Assembly: GCF_015040615.1 (NCBI RefSeq)
Contig: NZ_CP060402.1
Coordinates: 124,001-188,000 of the forward strand
Reading direction: 5' to 3'
Length of the DNA: 64,000 nt
DNA from: Microbacterium sp. YJN-G
GTDB taxonomy: Bacteria; Actinomycetota; Actinomycetes; Actinomycetales; Microbacteriaceae
Notes under the pieces: generated by a model
The model's database searches: none
What the model saw: the letters and a program-made list of their open reading frames with translations, nothing else
Told to the model about the DNA's origin: nothing
In this document: positions 37,821-47,327 of the stretch, piece by piece
How the letters are laid out: every line of letters starts with the position of its first letter
Numbering within the stretch: the first letter of the stretch is position 1
Translations under genes and position numbers: made by a program

Positions 37821-38028
37821 GGGTTGCTGAGCCTGTCGAAGCACCCAGTGATGGTCTGGGTGTGTGTGGCTGGGTTGCTGAGGCTCTCGAAGCACCCGGG
37901 GTGCAGCTTGGGGCCCTTCGAGAGCCTCAGGGACCCAAGCTGGGTTGGTCAGCCTGACTGCTGGGCTGCTGAGGCTCTCGAAGCACCCAACAGTGCAGTT
38001 TGGGCCCTTCGACAGGCTCAGGGACCCA
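37821..38028. repeat. cluster of five REP-like elements in the GntR/pxp divergent region
   Basis: Copies lie at 37821-37847, 37872-37897, 37911-37937, 37963-37988 and 38002-38028. Two flank forms alternate: GGGTTGCTGAGCCTGTCGAA with GCACCC, and its reverse-complement type GGGCCCTTCGACAGGCTCAG with GGACCC. Adjacent copies face each other, so larger hairpins can form. The array separates the GntR gene from the pxp promoter. Confidence 0.88.
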
Positions 38029-38036
38029 AGCCAAGA

Positions 38037-38049
38037 ATTGTTGAACAAT
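38037..38049 (+). promoter_or_regulatory. GntR-type palindrome and likely pxp promoter
   Basis: ATTGTTGAACAAT is a perfect 13-bp inverted repeat around a central G. It overlaps TTGAAC (38041-38046), a possible -35, and TACACT (38066-38071) could be a -10 with long spacing. The position upstream of the Nramp-like gene and beside a GntR gene suggests an operator. Confidence 0.55.
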
Positions 38050-38113
38050 CCGGGCTGATATGTTCTACACTCGGTGTCATCCGACACCCACCAACGACGA
38101 TGGGACCTCCCTC

Positions 38114-39391
38114 ATGTCCGAGCAGGCATCTGCTTCCCTCTCCGCCGAGGACGAAGCCCGCATCTCCGCCGCGAAGAAGCGCGCGGGCCGCAGTGCCGTC
38201 ATCGGCGCGATCTTCCTCATGGCCACCAGCGCCATCGGTCCCGGCTTCATCACCCAGACCGCCACCTTCACCCAGCAGCTCGGATCGGCGTTCGCCTTCG
38301 CCATCCTCGTCTCGGTGCTGATCGACATCGCCGTGCAGCTGAACATCTGGCGCATGATCACCTCGTCGGGCAAGCGCGCCGGTGAGCTCGCCAACAGTGC
38401 CATCCCGTTCTCGGGTCACGTCATCGCCGTGCTGGTGATCATCGGCGGCCTGGCGTTCAACATCGGCAACATCGCCGGTGGCGGGCTGGGCCTGAACGCC
38501 CTGCTCGGCATCGACCCGAAGATCGGCGGGCTGCTCACCGGAGCGCTCGCGATCATCCTGTTCCTCATCAAGAAGGCCGGGCGGGTGATGGACATCGTGC
38601 TGATCATCCTCGGCATCGGCATGATCGTGATGACCGTCATCGTCGCGTTCGTCTCGCAGCCGCCGGTGGGCGATGCCCTGCGCCAGACATTCGTGCCCGA
38701 CAGGATCAACTTCGCCACGATCACCACGATCGTCGGCGGCACGGTCGGCGGCTACATCACCTACTCGGGCGCGCACCGCTACCTCGACTCGGGCCACACC
38801 GGCCCGCAGCACGCCGGCCCGGTCATGCGTGCGGCCGCCAACGGCATCCTCGTCACCGGCATCATGCGGTACGTGCTGTTCCTCGCGATCCTCGGCGTCG
38901 TGGCATCCGGCGTCACCCTCGACCTCTCCGGTCAGGCCGCCAACCCCGCCGGCCAGGCGTTCGGCGCCGTGCTCGGCGACGCCGGCCTGCGCATCTTCGG
39001 CGCGATCTTCTGGGCCGCGGCCCTCAGCTCGGTGATCGGCGCCGCCTACACCTCGGCGTCGTTCCTGTCGTCGTTCAACAAGCGCTTCCTGGGCGGCTGG
39101 TCGCTGCAGCTGGCCACCGTCGGGTTCATCGTGGTCTCGCTGATCATCTACCTGCTCATCGGCACCGCACCGGCCGCGATCCTCGTGTTCGTCGGCGGCT
39201 TCAACGGCCTCATCCTGCCGATCGGCCTGACCGTGTTCATGTACATCGGCTGGTTCCGCCGCGACCTGCTCGGCTCGAAGAAGTACCCGCTGTGGCTGCT
39301 CATCGCCGGAACGCTCGTGACCCTGCTGACCTGGTACATGGGCATCGTCTCGGTCGGCCCGATCTTCGCGTTCCTCGGCGTCGGTGCGTGA
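38114..39391 (+). CDS. Nramp-related transporter of the 5-oxoprolinase operon (YcsG-like)
   Basis: This 425-residue polytopic membrane protein has about eleven spans, of the Nramp/APC-fold group. FLMATSAIGPGFITQTATF near residue 35 matches the first Nramp helix, but the canonical Nramp metal motif DPGN is replaced by GPGF-type residues, which argues against metal transport. ATG at 38114 was preferred over an upstream in-frame ATG because that one lies in the promoter. Bacillus subtilis carries the similar ycsG next to ycsF (pxpA). A role in 5-oxoproline uptake is plausible but unproven. Confidence 0.8.
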   Translation: MSEQASASLSAEDEARISAAKKRAGRSAVIGAIFLMATSAIGPGFITQTATFTQQLGSAFAFAILVSVLIDIAVQLNIWRMITSSGKRAGELANSAIPFSGHVIAVLVIIGGLAFNIGNIAGGGLGLNALLGIDPKIGGLLTGALAIILFLIKKAGRVMDIVLIILGIGMIVMTVIVAFVSQPPVGDALRQTFVPDRINFATITTIVGGTVGGYITYSGAHRYLDSGHTGPQHAGPVMRAAANGILVTGIMRYVLFLAILGVVASGVTLDLSGQAANPAGQAFGAVLGDAGLRIFGAIFWAAALSSVIGAAYTSASFLSSFNKRFLGGWSLQLATVGFIVVSLIIYLLIGTAPAAILVFVGGFNGLILPIGLTVFMYIGWFRRDLLGSKKYPLWLLIAGTLVTLLTWYMGIVSVGPIFAFLGVGA

Positions 39392-39424
39392 TGATGGCCC
39401 CACGCACAAGGAAGGACGGATGAC

Positions 39425-40219
39425 ATGGCATCCATCGACCTGAACTCGGATCTCGGCGAGAACACCCCCGACCGCATCGTCGGCGACGACGAGGCGATGC
39501 TCGAGATCGTCACCAGCGCGAACGTGTCGTGCGGGTTCCACGCGGGCAGCCCCGAGGGCATCCGCGAGACCCTCGCCGCCGCGGTGCGCAACGGTGTCGT
39601 GATCGGCGCGCACCCCGGGTATCGCGACTACGACAACTTCGGGCGCACGAACGTCGAGATCGACTCGGCGACGCTGCAGGCGCACGTCGAGTACCAGCTC
39701 GGCTCGCTCGAGGGACTCACCCGTTCGGTCGGCGGCGCGGTCGCGTACGTCAAGCCGCACGGCGCGCTGTACAACACCATCGCCCGTGACGAGCGTCAGG
39801 CGAAGGATGTCGTGGCCGCCATCAAGGCGATCGATCCGGGCCTGGTGCTGCTCGGGCTCGCCGGCGGCGTCGTGCTCGACGTGGCACGCCGGGCCGGCCT
39901 GCAGGTCGCGGCCGAGGCGTTCGCCGACCGGGCGTACCAGCCCGACGGGCAGCTCGTCTCACGCACCCAGGAGGGTGCGGTGCTGCACGACCCGGCCGCC
40001 GTCGCCGAGCGCATGGTGCGCCTGGCCGAGACCGGCGTGATCCGCGCGATCGACGGCACGGACGTGCGCGTCGAGGCGCAGTCGATCTGCGTGCACGGCG
40101 ACAGCGCCGGTGCGATCGCGATGGCCGCGGAGACGAAGCGGATGCTGCAGGCCGCCGGCATCACGATCGCCCCGTTCGCGGGCCGTTCGGCCACGCCGTT
40201 CGACACCGCGGGAGCCTGA
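39425..40219 (+). CDS. pxpA: 5-oxoprolinase subunit A
   Basis: This 264-residue LamB/YcsF-family protein is one component of the ATP-dependent PxpABC 5-oxoprolinase that opens 5-oxoproline to glutamate. It begins [14 protein letters not shown] and has [18 protein letters not shown] and [12 protein letters not shown], all diagnostic. AAGGAAGGA precedes the ATG. Genes for a DUF1445 protein and a PxpB-PxpC fusion follow without gaps. Confidence 0.96.
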   Translation: MASIDLNSDLGENTPDRIVGDDEAMLEIVTSANVSCGFHAGSPEGIRETLAAAVRNGVVIGAHPGYRDYDNFGRTNVEIDSATLQAHVEYQLGSLEGLTRSVGGAVAYVKPHGALYNTIARDERQAKDVVAAIKAIDPGLVLLGLAGGVVLDVARRAGLQVAAEAFADRAYQPDGQLVSRTQEGAVLHDPAAVAERMVRLAETGVIRAIDGTDVRVEAQSICVHGDSAGAIAMAAETKRMLQAAGITIAPFAGRSATPFDTAGA

Positions 40220-40220
40220 G

Positions 40221-41021
40221 ATGACCGTCGTCGCCACCCCCGATCAGCTCGCCGCCGCGCGTGCCGCGCGCCGTGCGTACCGCGAGGGGCTCGCCGAGCC
40301 GACCAGCGGGGTGGCGGCGGGTCTCACGCAGGCCAACCTCATCGCCGTGCCCGCCGACTGGGCCTTCGAGACGCTGCTCTACGCGCAACGCAACCCGAAG
40401 CCGTGCCCGGTGCTCGAGGTCATCGAGCAGGGCCAGGTCGAATCCGCGCTCGCGCCGGGCAGCGACATCCGCACCGACATCGGCCGGTACCGCATCTGGC
40501 GCGACGGCGAGCTCGCCGAAGAGGTCACCGACGCCACGGATGCCTGGGCCGAGCATCCCGACCTCGTCGCCTTCCTCATCGGCTGCAGCTTCACGTTCGA
40601 GACCGGCCTCGCCGAGGCCGGCATCCCGATCCGCCACCAGGAACTCGGGCGCAACGTGCCGATGTACCGCACGAACATCGACTGCACGCCCGCCGGCCGG
40701 CTGCACGGCGAGATGGTCGTCTCGATGCGCCCGATCCCGGCATCCCGGGTGGCGGATGCCGTGCAGATCTCGGGCCGCACCCCGGCGGTGCACGGCGCAC
40801 CCGTGCACATCGGCGACCCGGCCTCGCTCGGCATCCTCGACCTGAGCCGCCCGGACTTCGGCGATGCGCCCGAGGTGCGCGACGGTGAGATCCCGGTGTT
40901 CTGGGCGTGCGGGGTCACCCCGCAGGCGGCGATCATGGCATCCCGTCCGCCGTTCGCCGTCACGCACGCACCCGGCCACATGTTCGTCACCGACGTGCCC
41001 GACGCGGAGTATCTCGTCTGA
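40221..41021 (+). CDS. DUF1445 family putative hydro-lyase (YcsI-like)
   Basis: This 266-residue cytoplasmic protein of the DUF1445/D-glutamate cyclase-like family has [20 protein letters not shown] near the N-terminus, [10 protein letters not shown] mid-protein and FWACGVTPQ and [11 protein letters not shown] near the end. These are conserved in YcsI proteins, which accompany pxp genes. The related mammalian enzyme acts on D-glutamate/5-oxo-D-proline, so a role with the D-isomer is a reasonable inference. It starts 1 nt after the pxpA stop, and its stop overlaps the next ATG (TGATG). Confidence 0.85.
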   Translation: MTVVATPDQLAAARAARRAYREGLAEPTSGVAAGLTQANLIAVPADWAFETLLYAQRNPKPCPVLEVIEQGQVESALAPGSDIRTDIGRYRIWRDGELAEEVTDATDAWAEHPDLVAFLIGCSFTFETGLAEAGIPIRHQELGRNVPMYRTNIDCTPAGRLHGEMVVSMRPIPASRVADAVQISGRTPAVHGAPVHIGDPASLGILDLSRPDFGDAPEVRDGEIPVFWACGVTPQAAIMASRPPFAVTHAPGHMFVTDVPDAEYLV

Positions 41022-42664
41022 TGCGCATCCTCACGGCATCCGACCGCACCCTGCTCGTCGAGGCCGCCGACCTCGACGAGGCGATGCGGCTGAACCTCGC
41101 CTGGGACGGCGTGCCCGGCGTGGTCGAGCGCATCCCCGGCGCCCGCACCGTGCTCGTGCGCTTCGATCCGCTGCGGGTGTCGGCGGCGGAGCTCGCCGCG
41201 GTGCTGGAGGCGACCGAGGTGGATGCCGAGCACGTGCCGCACACCCGCGAGGTGACCGTGCCGGTGCGCTACGACGGCGAGGACCTCACCGACGTCGCCG
41301 CACTGCTGAGCGTCTCCGCCGAGGAGGTCGTGAACCGCCACCTCGCCGCCGAATGGCAGGTGGCGTTCTCGGGCTTCGCGCCGGGCTTCGGCTACACGGT
41401 CTCACCCGACCCGCTCTTCGATGTGCCGCGCCGCTCTTCGCCGCGCACGCGCGTGCCGGCCGGCTCCGTCGCGCTCGCCGGGCACTTCACCGGCGTCTAC
41501 CCGCGGGAGAGTCCCGGTGGCTGGCAGCTGATCGGACGCACGGATGCCGCGATGTGGGACATCGACCGCGACCCGCCCGCCCTGCTGTCGCCGGGGACGC
41601 TGGTGCGGTTCGAGCGCGCTGAGCGGCCGACGGCGCGCGCAGCTGGGTCCCTGAGCCTGTCGAAGGGCCCCGAAACCGCAGACGGGGTGCTTCGACAGGC
41701 TCAGCAACCCAGCTCTCACGTCGAGCAACCCAGCTCTCACGCCGTCGAGGTCGTCCGCCCCTCCCTGCAGCTGCTCGTGCAGGATGCCGGCCGCCAGGGC
41801 CACGCGGCCCTCGGCGTCTCGGCATCCGGGGTCGCAGACCGCACCGCGATGCGCGACGCCAACCGCGCCGTCGGCAACCGCAGCCGCGCCGCCGTGCTCG
41901 AGAGCGTGGGCGGAGCCGAGCTGCGCTTCCACGGTGACGGCGTCGCGGCCGTCGCCGGCGCGATCGGAGAGCTGACACTGACGGATGCCGCAGGCGTGAC
42001 GCACACCGTGCCGCACGGCATCCCGTTCGCGATCGCCGACGGTGACGAGCTCACGATCGGCCACCCGACCCACGGGCTGCGGTACGTGATCGCCGTGCGC
42101 GGCGGCATCGCCGCGGATGCCGAGCTGGGCAGCGTGGCATCCGACACCCTCGCCGGGCTGGGGCCTGCCCCGCTGCAGGCGGGCGACGTGCTGGGGATCG
42201 GCGCCGACGCTCCGAACGCGGTCGACCCGTATCCGCTGCCGCGTGCGCTGCCGGCATCCGGCGACCTCATCGAGCTCGAGATCACGCTCGGGCCGCGCGA
42301 CGACTGGTTCGCCCCCGCCGCGATCCGTACGCTCACCGAGCAGGAATGGCTGGTCACGCCGCGTTCCGACCGGGTCGGCATCCGCCTGCACGGCGACGTG
42401 CCGCTCGAACGCGCCGTCACCGGAGAGCTGCCCAGCGAGGGTGCCGTGAACGGCGCGATCCAGGTGCCGCCCGACGGGCAGCCGGTGCTGTTCCTGCCCG
42501 ACCATCCGCTGACCGGCGGATATCCGATCATCGGAGCCCTCACCGACAGCAGTCTCGACCTCGCCGGTCAGCTGCCGCCGGGGGCCCGCATCCGCTTCCG
42601 CATCACCGACCCGTCCCCGAGAAGAGCACCACATGAAGAAGATCCTGATCGCGAACCGCGGTGA
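41021..42664 (+). CDS. 5-oxoprolinase PxpB-PxpC fusion protein
   Basis: This 547-residue fusion has residues 1 to about 205 as PxpB (KipI/AHS1-like, with [19 protein letters not shown] and GSVALAG), and about 242 to 540 as PxpC (KipA/AHS2-like, with [21 protein letters not shown] and [11 protein letters not shown]). The join (about 207-241) is made of two REP-like elements and a short duplication, read as SLSLSKGP and [11 protein letters not shown] at 41021 overlaps the DUF1445 stop. The 3' end overlaps the biotin carboxylase gene by 32 nt. In many bacteria PxpB and PxpC are separate proteins that associate. Confidence 0.93.
   Translation: MRILTASDRTLLVEAADLDEAMRLNLAWDGVPGVVERIPGARTVLVRFDPLRVSAAELAAVLEATEVDAEHVPHTREVTVPVRYDGEDLTDVAALLSVSAEEVVNRHLAAEWQVAFSGFAPGFGYTVSPDPLFDVPRRSSPRTRVPAGSVALAGHFTGVYPRESPGGWQLIGRTDAAMWDIDRDPPALLSPGTLVRFERAERPTARAAGSLSLSKGPETADGVLRQAQQPSSHVEQPSSHAVEVVRPSLQLLVQDAGRQGHAALGVSASGVADRTAMRDANRAVGNRSRAAVLESVGGAELRFHGDGVAAVAGAIGELTLTDAAGVTHTVPHGIPFAIADGDELTIGHPTHGLRYVIAVRGGIAADAELGSVASDTLAGLGPAPLQAGDVLGIGADAPNAVDPYPLPRALPASGDLIELEITLGPRDDWFAPAAIRTLTEQEWLVTPRSDRVGIRLHGDVPLERAVTGELPSEGAVNGAIQVPPDGQPVLFLPDHPLTGGYPIIGALTDSSLDLAGQLPPGARIRFRITDPSPRRAPHEEDPDREPR
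41645..41740. repeat. two REP-like elements and a short duplication inside the pxpB-pxpC fusion gene
   Basis: One copy lies at 41645-41670 (CTGAGCCTGTCGAAG core) and an oppositely oriented copy at 41685-41710 (CTTCGACAGGCTCAG core). They are followed by GCAACCCAGCTCTCACG repeated 20 bp apart. All keep the reading frame and lie exactly at the interdomain junction. Confidence 0.85.
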
Positions 42665-44369
42665 GATCGCCGTGCGCGTGATCCGCGCCTGCGCCGAGGC
42701 CGGGCATGCGTCGGTCGCCGTGTACGCCGACCAGGACGCGGATGCCCTGCACGTGCGGCTGGCGGACGAGGCCGTGGGCCTGGGCGGCGTCACCGTCGCC
42801 GACACCTACCTGTCGATCGACGCGCTGCTGCGCGCCGCCGAAGCCGCGGGGGCGGATGCCGTGCACCCCGGGTACGGCTTCCTGTCCGAGAGCGCCGCAT
42901 TCGCGCGTGCCGTCGAGGATGCCGGGCTGATCTGGATCGGCCCCAGCCCCGAGAGCATCGACGCGCTCGGCGACAAGATGACCGCGCGGCGCATCGCCCA
43001 GCGGGTCGGTGCACCGCTAGCCGCCGGCACCGACCAGCCGCTGGCCGGGCACGACGAGGCTGTCGCCTTCGCCGAGGAGCACGGCCTGCCGATCGCGATC
43101 AAGGCCGCGTTCGGCGGCGGCGGGCGCGGCCTGAAAGTGGTCCGCGAGCTGGCGGAGGTGGCGGATGCCTTCGACGCCGCCACCCGTGAGGCGATCGTCG
43201 CGTTCGGCCGGGGGGAGTGCTTCGTCGAGCGGTTCCTCGAGAGCCCGCGCCACATCGAGGTGCAGGTGCTCGGCGACGGGCGCGGCGGCGTGGTGGCGGT
43301 CGGCGACCGCGACTGCTCGATGCAGCGCCGCAACCAGAAGCTCATCGAAGAGGCGCCGGCGCCGGGGCTGAGTGACGAGCAGCGTTCGCGCATCCACGAG
43401 GCCGCCCGGCGCATCTGCGCCGAGGTCTCGTACCGCGGTGCGGGAACCGTGGAGTTCCTGCTCGCCGCCGACGGCACGATCTCGTTCCTCGAGGTGAACA
43501 CGCGGCTGCAGGTGGAGCATCCGGTCACCGAAGAGGTCACCGGCGTCGACCTGGTGCGCGAGCAGTTCGCGATCGCGTTCGGTGAGGGGCCGTCGCTCGA
43601 GGCGACGCCCGAGCCACGAGGGCACGCCTTCGAGTTCCGCATCAACGCCGAGGACCCGGGGCGTGGGTTCCTGCCCAGCCCTGGTGTCGTGTCGGCACTG
43701 AGGGTGCCCGGTGGGCCCGGCGTGCGCTGGGACACCGGGATCGAGGCGGGGGATGCCGTGCAGGCCGCGTTCGACTCGATGATCGCGAAGCTGATCGTGC
43801 GGGCGGATTCCCGTGAGGCGGCGCTCGTGCGCGCTCGCCGCGCGCTGCGCGAGCTGGTGGTCGAGGGGCCGGCGACGGTCGTGGACTTCGACCGGCTCGC
43901 CGTGGACGCGCCCGAGTTCGCGACGGATGGTTTCGCCGTGCACACGCAGTGGATCGAGTCGACGTTGCTGCCGAGGCTCGAGCCGCAGCTGCGTCCGGCG
44001 CCGGTCGCCGAGTCGGGGCTGCAGCGGTTTCCCGTCGAGATCGACGGGCGGCGGGTGATGCTCGGGCTGCCGACGGAGTTGCTGACTGGGTTCGCGGCCG
44101 GTGCGGGTGTTGATGCCGGGGCGGGTGTTGTTGGCGGGGCGGGTGGGGCTGTCGTGGATCCGGGTGACTTGCGCGCCCCCGTCCCTGGAACGCTCGTACG
44201 CTGGCTCGTCGACGACGGTGCGGAGGTCGCGGAAGGTGACACCGTCGCAGTGCTGGATGCCATGAAGATGGAGACTCCCGTCACCGCGCACCGTGCGGGC
44301 ACGCTGGCACGGTCGGCCGAGGCCGGTGCGATGGTCGTCGCGGATGCCGTGATCGCCCGCATCACCTGA
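42633..44369 (+). CDS. biotin carboxylase with C-terminal biotinyl (BCCP) domain
   Basis: This 578-residue protein has an N-terminal biotin carboxylase ([20 protein letters not shown]; glycine-rich loop [24 protein letters not shown]) and a C-terminal biotinyl domain with the modified Lys in DAMKMET (K545). A Gly/Ala/Val-rich linker with low-complexity sequence joins them. It overlaps the PxpBC gene by 32 nt. No acyl-CoA carboxyltransferase gene follows, so either it works with a carboxyltransferase encoded elsewhere or it supplies carboxybiotin to PxpC, whose family resembles biotin-dependent carboxyltransferases. The second option is speculation. Confidence 0.9.
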   Translation: MKKILIANRGEIAVRVIRACAEAGHASVAVYADQDADALHVRLADEAVGLGGVTVADTYLSIDALLRAAEAAGADAVHPGYGFLSESAAFARAVEDAGLIWIGPSPESIDALGDKMTARRIAQRVGAPLAAGTDQPLAGHDEAVAFAEEHGLPIAIKAAFGGGGRGLKVVRELAEVADAFDAATREAIVAFGRGECFVERFLESPRHIEVQVLGDGRGGVVAVGDRDCSMQRRNQKLIEEAPAPGLSDEQRSRIHEAARRICAEVSYRGAGTVEFLLAADGTISFLEVNTRLQVEHPVTEEVTGVDLVREQFAIAFGEGPSLEATPEPRGHAFEFRINAEDPGRGFLPSPGVVSALRVPGGPGVRWDTGIEAGDAVQAAFDSMIAKLIVRADSREAALVRARRALRELVVEGPATVVDFDRLAVDAPEFATDGFAVHTQWIESTLLPRLEPQLRPAPVAESGLQRFPVEIDGRRVMLGLPTELLTGFAAGAGVDAGAGVVGGAGGAVVDPGDLRAPVPGTLVRWLVDDGAEVAEGDTVAVLDAMKMETPVTAHRAGTLARSAEAGAMVVADAVIARIT

Positions 44370-44403
44370 CTTCTGCGCTTGGGGCTGGGCCCGTCTGTTC
44401 CCC

Positions 44404-44970
44404 GGGGCATGTCCCATCTGTTGCGGGTGTGCGCTCGGTCGACCCGCATCTTCTGGGACACCTCACCTGGGCATGTCTCAATAGTCGTGGGTCCGCATGC
44501 CGTGCACCCGCGCCTTCTGGGACGCCCCGCCGGGGCATGTCCCACTAATCGTGGTTCCGGATGCCCTGCACCCGCACCTTCTGAGACATGCACGCGCGGC
44601 GTGTGCGCACCCGGCCTCCGCGCTTACGCCTCACGCGCGTCCGTCGTCATCCTTCCAGGCATGTCCGCTTTGTTGCGGGTGCGGGCCCGGCCGACTGCCA
44701 TCTTCTGGGACACCCCGCCGGGGCATGTCCCACTAGTTGCGGGTCCGGATGCCGTGCACCCGCGTCTTATGGGACGTGCACGCGCGGCGTGTGCGCACGC
44801 GGCCTCCGCGCTTACGCCTCACACGCGTCCGCGGTCATCCTCCTGGGCATGTCCGCTTTGTTGCGGGTGCGGACTCGGTCGACCCGCACCTTCTGAGACA
44901 CCGCGCCGGGGCATGTCCCACTAGTCGCGGGTCCGGATGCCGTGCACCCGCACCTTCTGGGACATGAGCG
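44404..44970. repeat. array of 188-bp direct repeats built from hairpin subunits
   Basis: Two tandem units (44532-44719 and 44720-44907) have an exact 188-bp period. They are flanked by partial copies starting at 44404, 44468 and 44908. Each unit holds two imperfect palindromes of about 50 bp whose arms are TGTCCCA/TGGGACA and GCGGGT/ACCCGC, plus a GC-rich spacer. The array fills the gap between the biotin carboxylase gene and the 3' end of the CinA-type gene. No coding signal is seen in it. Confidence 0.9.
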
Positions 44971-44985
44971 TGGGTGGTGGAGGGG

Positions 44986-45444
44986 TCATGCCTCCGGGGC
45001 GTGGAAGGTCAGCATCCGCACGGCCGCCGCGATCGTCGCGGCGAGCACTTCGTCAGGACTCCCGTCGAGCTGCAGATGCCGATGGCCAGCATCCGTCCGC
45101 GTCGCCCAGCCGAGGTACACCGTGCCCGGCGGATGCCCTCCGTCGGGTCCGGGGCCGCCGACGCCCGTGGTCGAGACGGCGAGGTCCACTTCGAAGAGCT
45201 CGCGGGCGCCGCGGGCCAGCTGCTCGGCGCACTCGGCAGAGCACGGATCCGTCCCAGGCTCGAGTCCGAGCAACCGCTCTTTCACGTCGGTGAAGTAGGC
45301 CACGATCCCGCCGGCGAACCATGTGGCGGTTCCTTCGCCGGCCCCGACGTGACCGGCGAGGTTTCCCGAGGTCAGCGATTCGGCGACGGCGATCCGCAAG
45401 CCGCGCGTGCGGGCGATGTCACTGAGCTGGTCGAGGTCTTCCAT
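44986..45444 (-). CDS. CinA-family nicotinamide-nucleotide amidase (PncC type)
   Basis: This 152-residue stand-alone CinA C-terminal domain has IAVAESLTSGNLAGHV near the N-terminus, FAGGIVAYFTDVKERLLG, and STTGVGGPGPDGGHPPGTVY at the active-site region. Such proteins deamidate NMN to nicotinate mononucleotide in NAD recycling. The name CinA reflects co-expression with competence genes in other bacteria. The gene is flanked on both sides by hairpin-repeat arrays and is not in an operon. Confidence 0.92.
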   Translation of the reverse strand: MEDLDQLSDIARTRGLRIAVAESLTSGNLAGHVGAGEGTATWFAGGIVAYFTDVKERLLGLEPGTDPCSAECAEQLARGARELFEVDLAVSTTGVGGPGPDGGHPPGTVYLGWATRTDAGHRHLQLDGSPDEVLAATIAAAVRMLTFHAPEA

Positions 45445-45523
45445 GAGGCACGACGCTACGCGGCGGCCGCCGACGGCGCCACGGGGCTTGACACCGCATC
45501 CTGCGAGACGTGCGCGCGGCGGA

Positions 45524-45792
45524 TGTCCCAGAACCTGCGGGTCGATGGCGCACGCACCCGCGTCTTCTGAGACATGCGACCGCAGGATGTCTCAGAACCT
45601 GCGGGTGGTTCGCATCCGCACCCGCGTCTTCTGGGACATGCGCAAGGCGGGGCGGGTGAACCTGCCGGCGGAGGGGATGTCTCAGAACCTGCGGGTGGAA
45701 CGCGTCCGCACCGGCAAGTATTGGGACACGCGACCAGGGGATGTCCCAGAACCTGCGGGTCGTCGGCCTCCGCACCCGCATCTTGTGGGACA
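45524..45792. repeat. array of four imperfect palindromes upstream of the CinA-type gene
   Basis: Palindromes start at 45524, 45588, 45678 and 45742, spaced 64, 90 and 64 bp. Each runs TGTCCCAGAACCTGCGGGT, a variable middle, then ACCCGCGTCTTCTGGGACA or close variants (TGTCTCA/TGAGACA). Paired changes keep the stem, which suggests that structure is selected. The arms relate to those in the 44.4-45.0 kb array. The array starts 80 bp upstream of the CinA-type start codon. Confidence 0.88.
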
Positions 45793-45850
45793 TGCGACCC
45801 CGGGTCGGATCGGGGCGGGGCGCCCAGGCGCCAGCACGAGAACGACGAAA

Positions 45851-45885
45851 GACCCCGGATACCGCGCAGCGCAGCATCCGGGGTC
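45851..45885 (-). terminator. rho-independent-like terminator of the nucleobase permease gene
   Basis: Stem GACCCCGGAT (45851-45860) pairs with ATCCGGGGTC (45876-45885). On the minus strand it follows the permease stop by about 13 nt and is followed by TTTCGTCGTT, a short T-rich stretch. Confidence 0.7.
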
Positions 45886-45897
45886 CTTGGGGTCAGA

Positions 45898-47226
45898 TCA
45901 GGCGGGGTCGCCGCCGATCGGACCGACCGCCTCGAGAGGCTTCGGGTCGTCGGCGCCCGACTTGCGCACCCGCGCGATGAGGTTGCCGAGGTGATAGATC
46001 AGGATGGCGCCGACTGTGGCGAGCACGATGCCGCCGAGCTGGAAGCCCGAGTCCGGGTCGACGATCTGGAACCCGCCGACCGCGACGATCAGCCCGACCG
46101 CGGCGGTGTACTGGTTCACCGGACGCGAGAAGTCCACCCGGTTGTCGACCCAGATCTTGATGCCGATCACGCCGATGAGGCCGTACAGCGCGGTGGTCAC
46201 GCCGCCGAGCACGCCGGCGGGCACCGAGTTGATCACGGCCCCGAACTTCGGCGACATGCTCAGCAGGATCGCGGTGATGCCGGCCACCCAGTAGGCCGCG
46301 GTCGAGTAGACGCGGGTGGAGGCCATGACGCCGATGTTCTCGCCGTAGGTGGTCGTTCCCGAGCCGCCGAAGAATCCGGCCAGCGAGGTCGAGATGCCGT
46401 CGGCGATCAGCGCCTTGCCCGTCTGTTTGTTGATCGACGGGTCTTCGACCATGGTCGCGACACCGCGCACGTGGCCGACGTTCTCGGCGATCAGCACGAG
46501 CACGACGGGCAGGAACATCGCCATGGCCGTCCAGGTGCCGGGCGAGACGAAGTCGGGCAGATGGAAGCTCGGCAGACCGAACCAGTCCGCAGCCTCGACG
46601 GCACTGAAGTCGAGCTCACCGCGAACGGCCGCGAAGATGTACCCCGCGATCACGCCGAGGAAGATCGAGATGCGCCCCAGGAACCCGCGGAACACCACCG
46701 CGAAGAGGATGGTCACGGCAAGGGTGAACGTGGCAGTGATCGGGGACAGCTCGTAGTTGCCTCGTGCGGCGCCGGCGAGGTTGAACCCGATGAGCGCGAC
46801 GATCGTGCCGGCCAGCACCGGCGGCAGGAAGCGGTCGACCCACTTCACGCCGACGGTGTGCACGACGACGCCGATGACCCCCAGCAGCACGCCGACGGCG
46901 ACGATGCCGGCGAGAGCCGAGCCCATTCCGGCCGTTGCGGTCGCCGCCGTCACCGGGGCGATGAACGCGAACGACGAGCCAAGGTAGCTGGGCAGCTTGT
47001 TGCGGGTGACCAGCAGGAACAGGATCGTGCCGACACCGCTGAACAGCAGCGTGGTCGGCACCGGGAAGCCGGTGAGGATCGGCACCAGGAACGTCGCGCC
47101 GAACATCGCGACGACGTGCTGCACGCCGATCGCGATGGTGGCGGGCCAGCTCAGGCGTTCTTCGGGGCGGACGACGGCGTCGGGCGCGACGGTGCGACCG
47201 TCGCCGTGGATCTTCCACAGCGGCAT
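45898..47226 (-). CDS. NCS2-family nucleobase permease (uracil/xanthine type)
   Basis: This 442-residue polytopic transporter has about fourteen predicted spans, of the NCS2/UraA family. HVVAMFGATFLVPILTGFP near the N-terminus and VLIAENVGHVRGVATM followed by GTTTYGENIGVMASTRVYS are the family signatures. The Glu in AENVGH and ENIGV are substrate-side residues. ATG at 47226 has GAGGAG upstream. An earlier in-frame start would add a Pro/Arg-rich leader and is unlikely. Position next to purC hints at purine or pyrimidine salvage. Uracil is the most common substrate for this sequence type. Confidence 0.92.
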   Translation of the reverse strand: MPLWKIHGDGRTVAPDAVVRPEERLSWPATIAIGVQHVVAMFGATFLVPILTGFPVPTTLLFSGVGTILFLLVTRNKLPSYLGSSFAFIAPVTAATATAGMGSALAGIVAVGVLLGVIGVVVHTVGVKWVDRFLPPVLAGTIVALIGFNLAGAARGNYELSPITATFTLAVTILFAVVFRGFLGRISIFLGVIAGYIFAAVRGELDFSAVEAADWFGLPSFHLPDFVSPGTWTAMAMFLPVVLVLIAENVGHVRGVATMVEDPSINKQTGKALIADGISTSLAGFFGGSGTTTYGENIGVMASTRVYSTAAYWVAGITAILLSMSPKFGAVINSVPAGVLGGVTTALYGLIGVIGIKIWVDNRVDFSRPVNQYTAAVGLIVAVGGFQIVDPDSGFQLGGIVLATVGAILIYHLGNLIARVRKSGADDPKPLEAVGPIGGDPA

Positions 47227-47327
47227 GCGGGCTCCTCGGGGGATCGGGGCGGGTCGGCCCCCAGCCGTGCGCGGGGCCGAGGAAACACTATCGCGGGATC
47301 GGATCTCACCCACCGTCCCGGTGCTCT

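Noticed and set aside
38114..39391. Manganese transporter MntH
   Set aside because: The metal motif DPGN is not present and the gene is in a 5-oxoprolinase operon. A metal importer with a proper operator is encoded at 61.3 kb instead.
44404..45792. Possible CRISPR or integron arrays around the CinA-type gene
   Set aside because: The elements are imperfect palindromes with related middles rather than identical repeats with unique spacers. No cas, integrase or cassette genes were found.
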